Translations under genes and position numbers: made by a program
Notes under the pieces: generated by a model
What the model saw: the letters and a program-made list of their open reading frames with translations, nothing else
What the model was told of the DNA's origin: nothing
Database searches by the model: none
Assembly (NCBI GenBank): GCA_015680685.1
Contig: MNCI01015616.1
Span: forward strand, 13,168-40,056
Length of the DNA stretch: 26,889 nucleotides
DNA from: Gnetum montanum
Taxonomy: Eukaryota; Streptophyta; Gnetopsida; Gnetales; Gnetaceae
Reading direction: 5' to 3'
Shown: one piece after another, positions 26,457 to 26,889 of the stretch
Layout: each line of letters opens with the position of its first letter
Position numbering within the stretch: position 1 is the first letter of the stretch

Positions 26457-26889
26457 TGATGAGACGCGACTTGCACTGGGCCGCGATATTACGTCCTGCC
26501 GCCATTTCTATAAATAAGAGGCAGCACTCCCTTCATTTCCCAATCCTGGCTAGTGTAGCGAAGCTCTGGTAGATTGATCACTCCAGAGTGAGAATTTTTT
26601 CCCATGTGCCCGCAGTAGGAGTCCTAGAGTGAACAGCTCTTTATTCGAGCAGCTTGTAACCTGAACCCAAGTTGTGTACGGCAATAAAGATGAACTTGAT
26701 TGGATAAACCTTGCAGCACGTGGTTTCATTTATTGCTTTCATTTACTACTTTCCTAGTGCGTTCAAGTACGACTTGATTACGAGCGTCTACGGACGTGTA
26801 CGGCTAGTAGTCAAGGAATCGGCTGCTTGACGCAATGCATGAGTACGACTTTACGAGCATTGGCTGCTTGGTAACCCAGTAGCGTATTC
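26457..26889 (+). mobile_element. LTR of the same family, plus strand, cut by window end
   Basis: Begins TGATGAGACGCGACTTGCAC, then a TATA box (26509-26516, CTATAAATAAGAGGC), CATGTGCCCGCAGTAGGAGT, GTGTACGGCAATAAAGATGA, GAGTACGACTTGATTACGAG-like text, GGAATCGGCTGCTxGACGCA, ending at GTAACCCAGTAGCGTATTC, about 490 bp into the 1035-bp LTR model. U3 is only about 50 bp with a single GATAT. ACAAT at 26452-26456 would be the left target duplication. Whether this is a solo LTR or the start of a full element lies outside the window. Confidence 0.88.
26509..26516 (+). promoter_or_regulatory. TATA box of the right-edge LTR
   Basis: TATAAATA in TTTCTATAAATAAGAGGCAG, the same context as in the LTRs at 9800 and 16114. 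It points in the same direction as the MATE gene, inside its first intron. Confidence 0.75.

Overview
The window looks like nuclear DNA of a seed plant with a large, repeat-laden genome. A conifer or other gymnosperm is my best guess, but the sequence does not prove it. Reasons: most of the window is decayed LTR-retrotransposon material with stop codons of the C-to-T / G-to-A type. The one good host coding segment is the first coding exon of a plant MATE/DTX transporter, cut by a plant-type intron, and that intron already holds retrotransposon LTRs at the window edge. There are no bacterial-style operons, no CRISPR array and no rRNA.

Layout. (1) About 440-3265: relics of a Ty3/gypsy element on the minus strand. 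Reading from high to low coordinates there is a pre-RT segment, RT, the RT-linked RNase H, a second RNase H of the type found in the Tat lineage, and an integrase C-terminus; the integrase core is missing. Inside it a 221-bp piece between two single N bases (2897, 3119) points the wrong way and duplicates 168 bp of its neighbour. (2) About 3266-6500: non-coding DNA, including about 2.5 kb with roughly 30 copies of a short motif in both orientations that forms hairpins. (3) About 6543-9540: plus-strand open segments separated by T-rich, intron-like DNA; this is a decayed gene or element ORF that I do not recognise. (4) 9800-17133: a complete LTR to LTR element with TG...CA LTRs of 1035 and 1020 bp, a primer-binding site for tRNA-Asp, a decayed gag-protease ORF and no RT, RNase H or integrase. 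It sits inside an older LTR of the same family (9538-9799 plus 17139-17515), with a near-perfect 5-bp target duplication. (5) 17516-21300: LTR-like promoter regions, including a TATA box in the loop of an 11-bp perfect inverted repeat and a roughly 195-bp tandem array rich in CTACGCT/AGCGTAG. (6) 21310-25167: AT-rich intergenic DNA with a tRNA-like SINE relic, several small tandem duplications and a 16-bp perfect hairpin. (7) 25168-25419: MATE exon 1. (8) 25964-26889: two LTRs of the family in (4), one inserted in the other in opposite orientation, inside the MATE intron.

The only likely working host gene is the MATE transporter. The 7.3-kb element looks non-autonomous: it carries capsid and protease but would need reverse transcriptase and integrase from elsewhere. 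Copies of its LTR family have landed in LTRs of their own family twice in this window. No function can be shown for the non-coding arrays; their palindromic structure is the most unexplained signal here.
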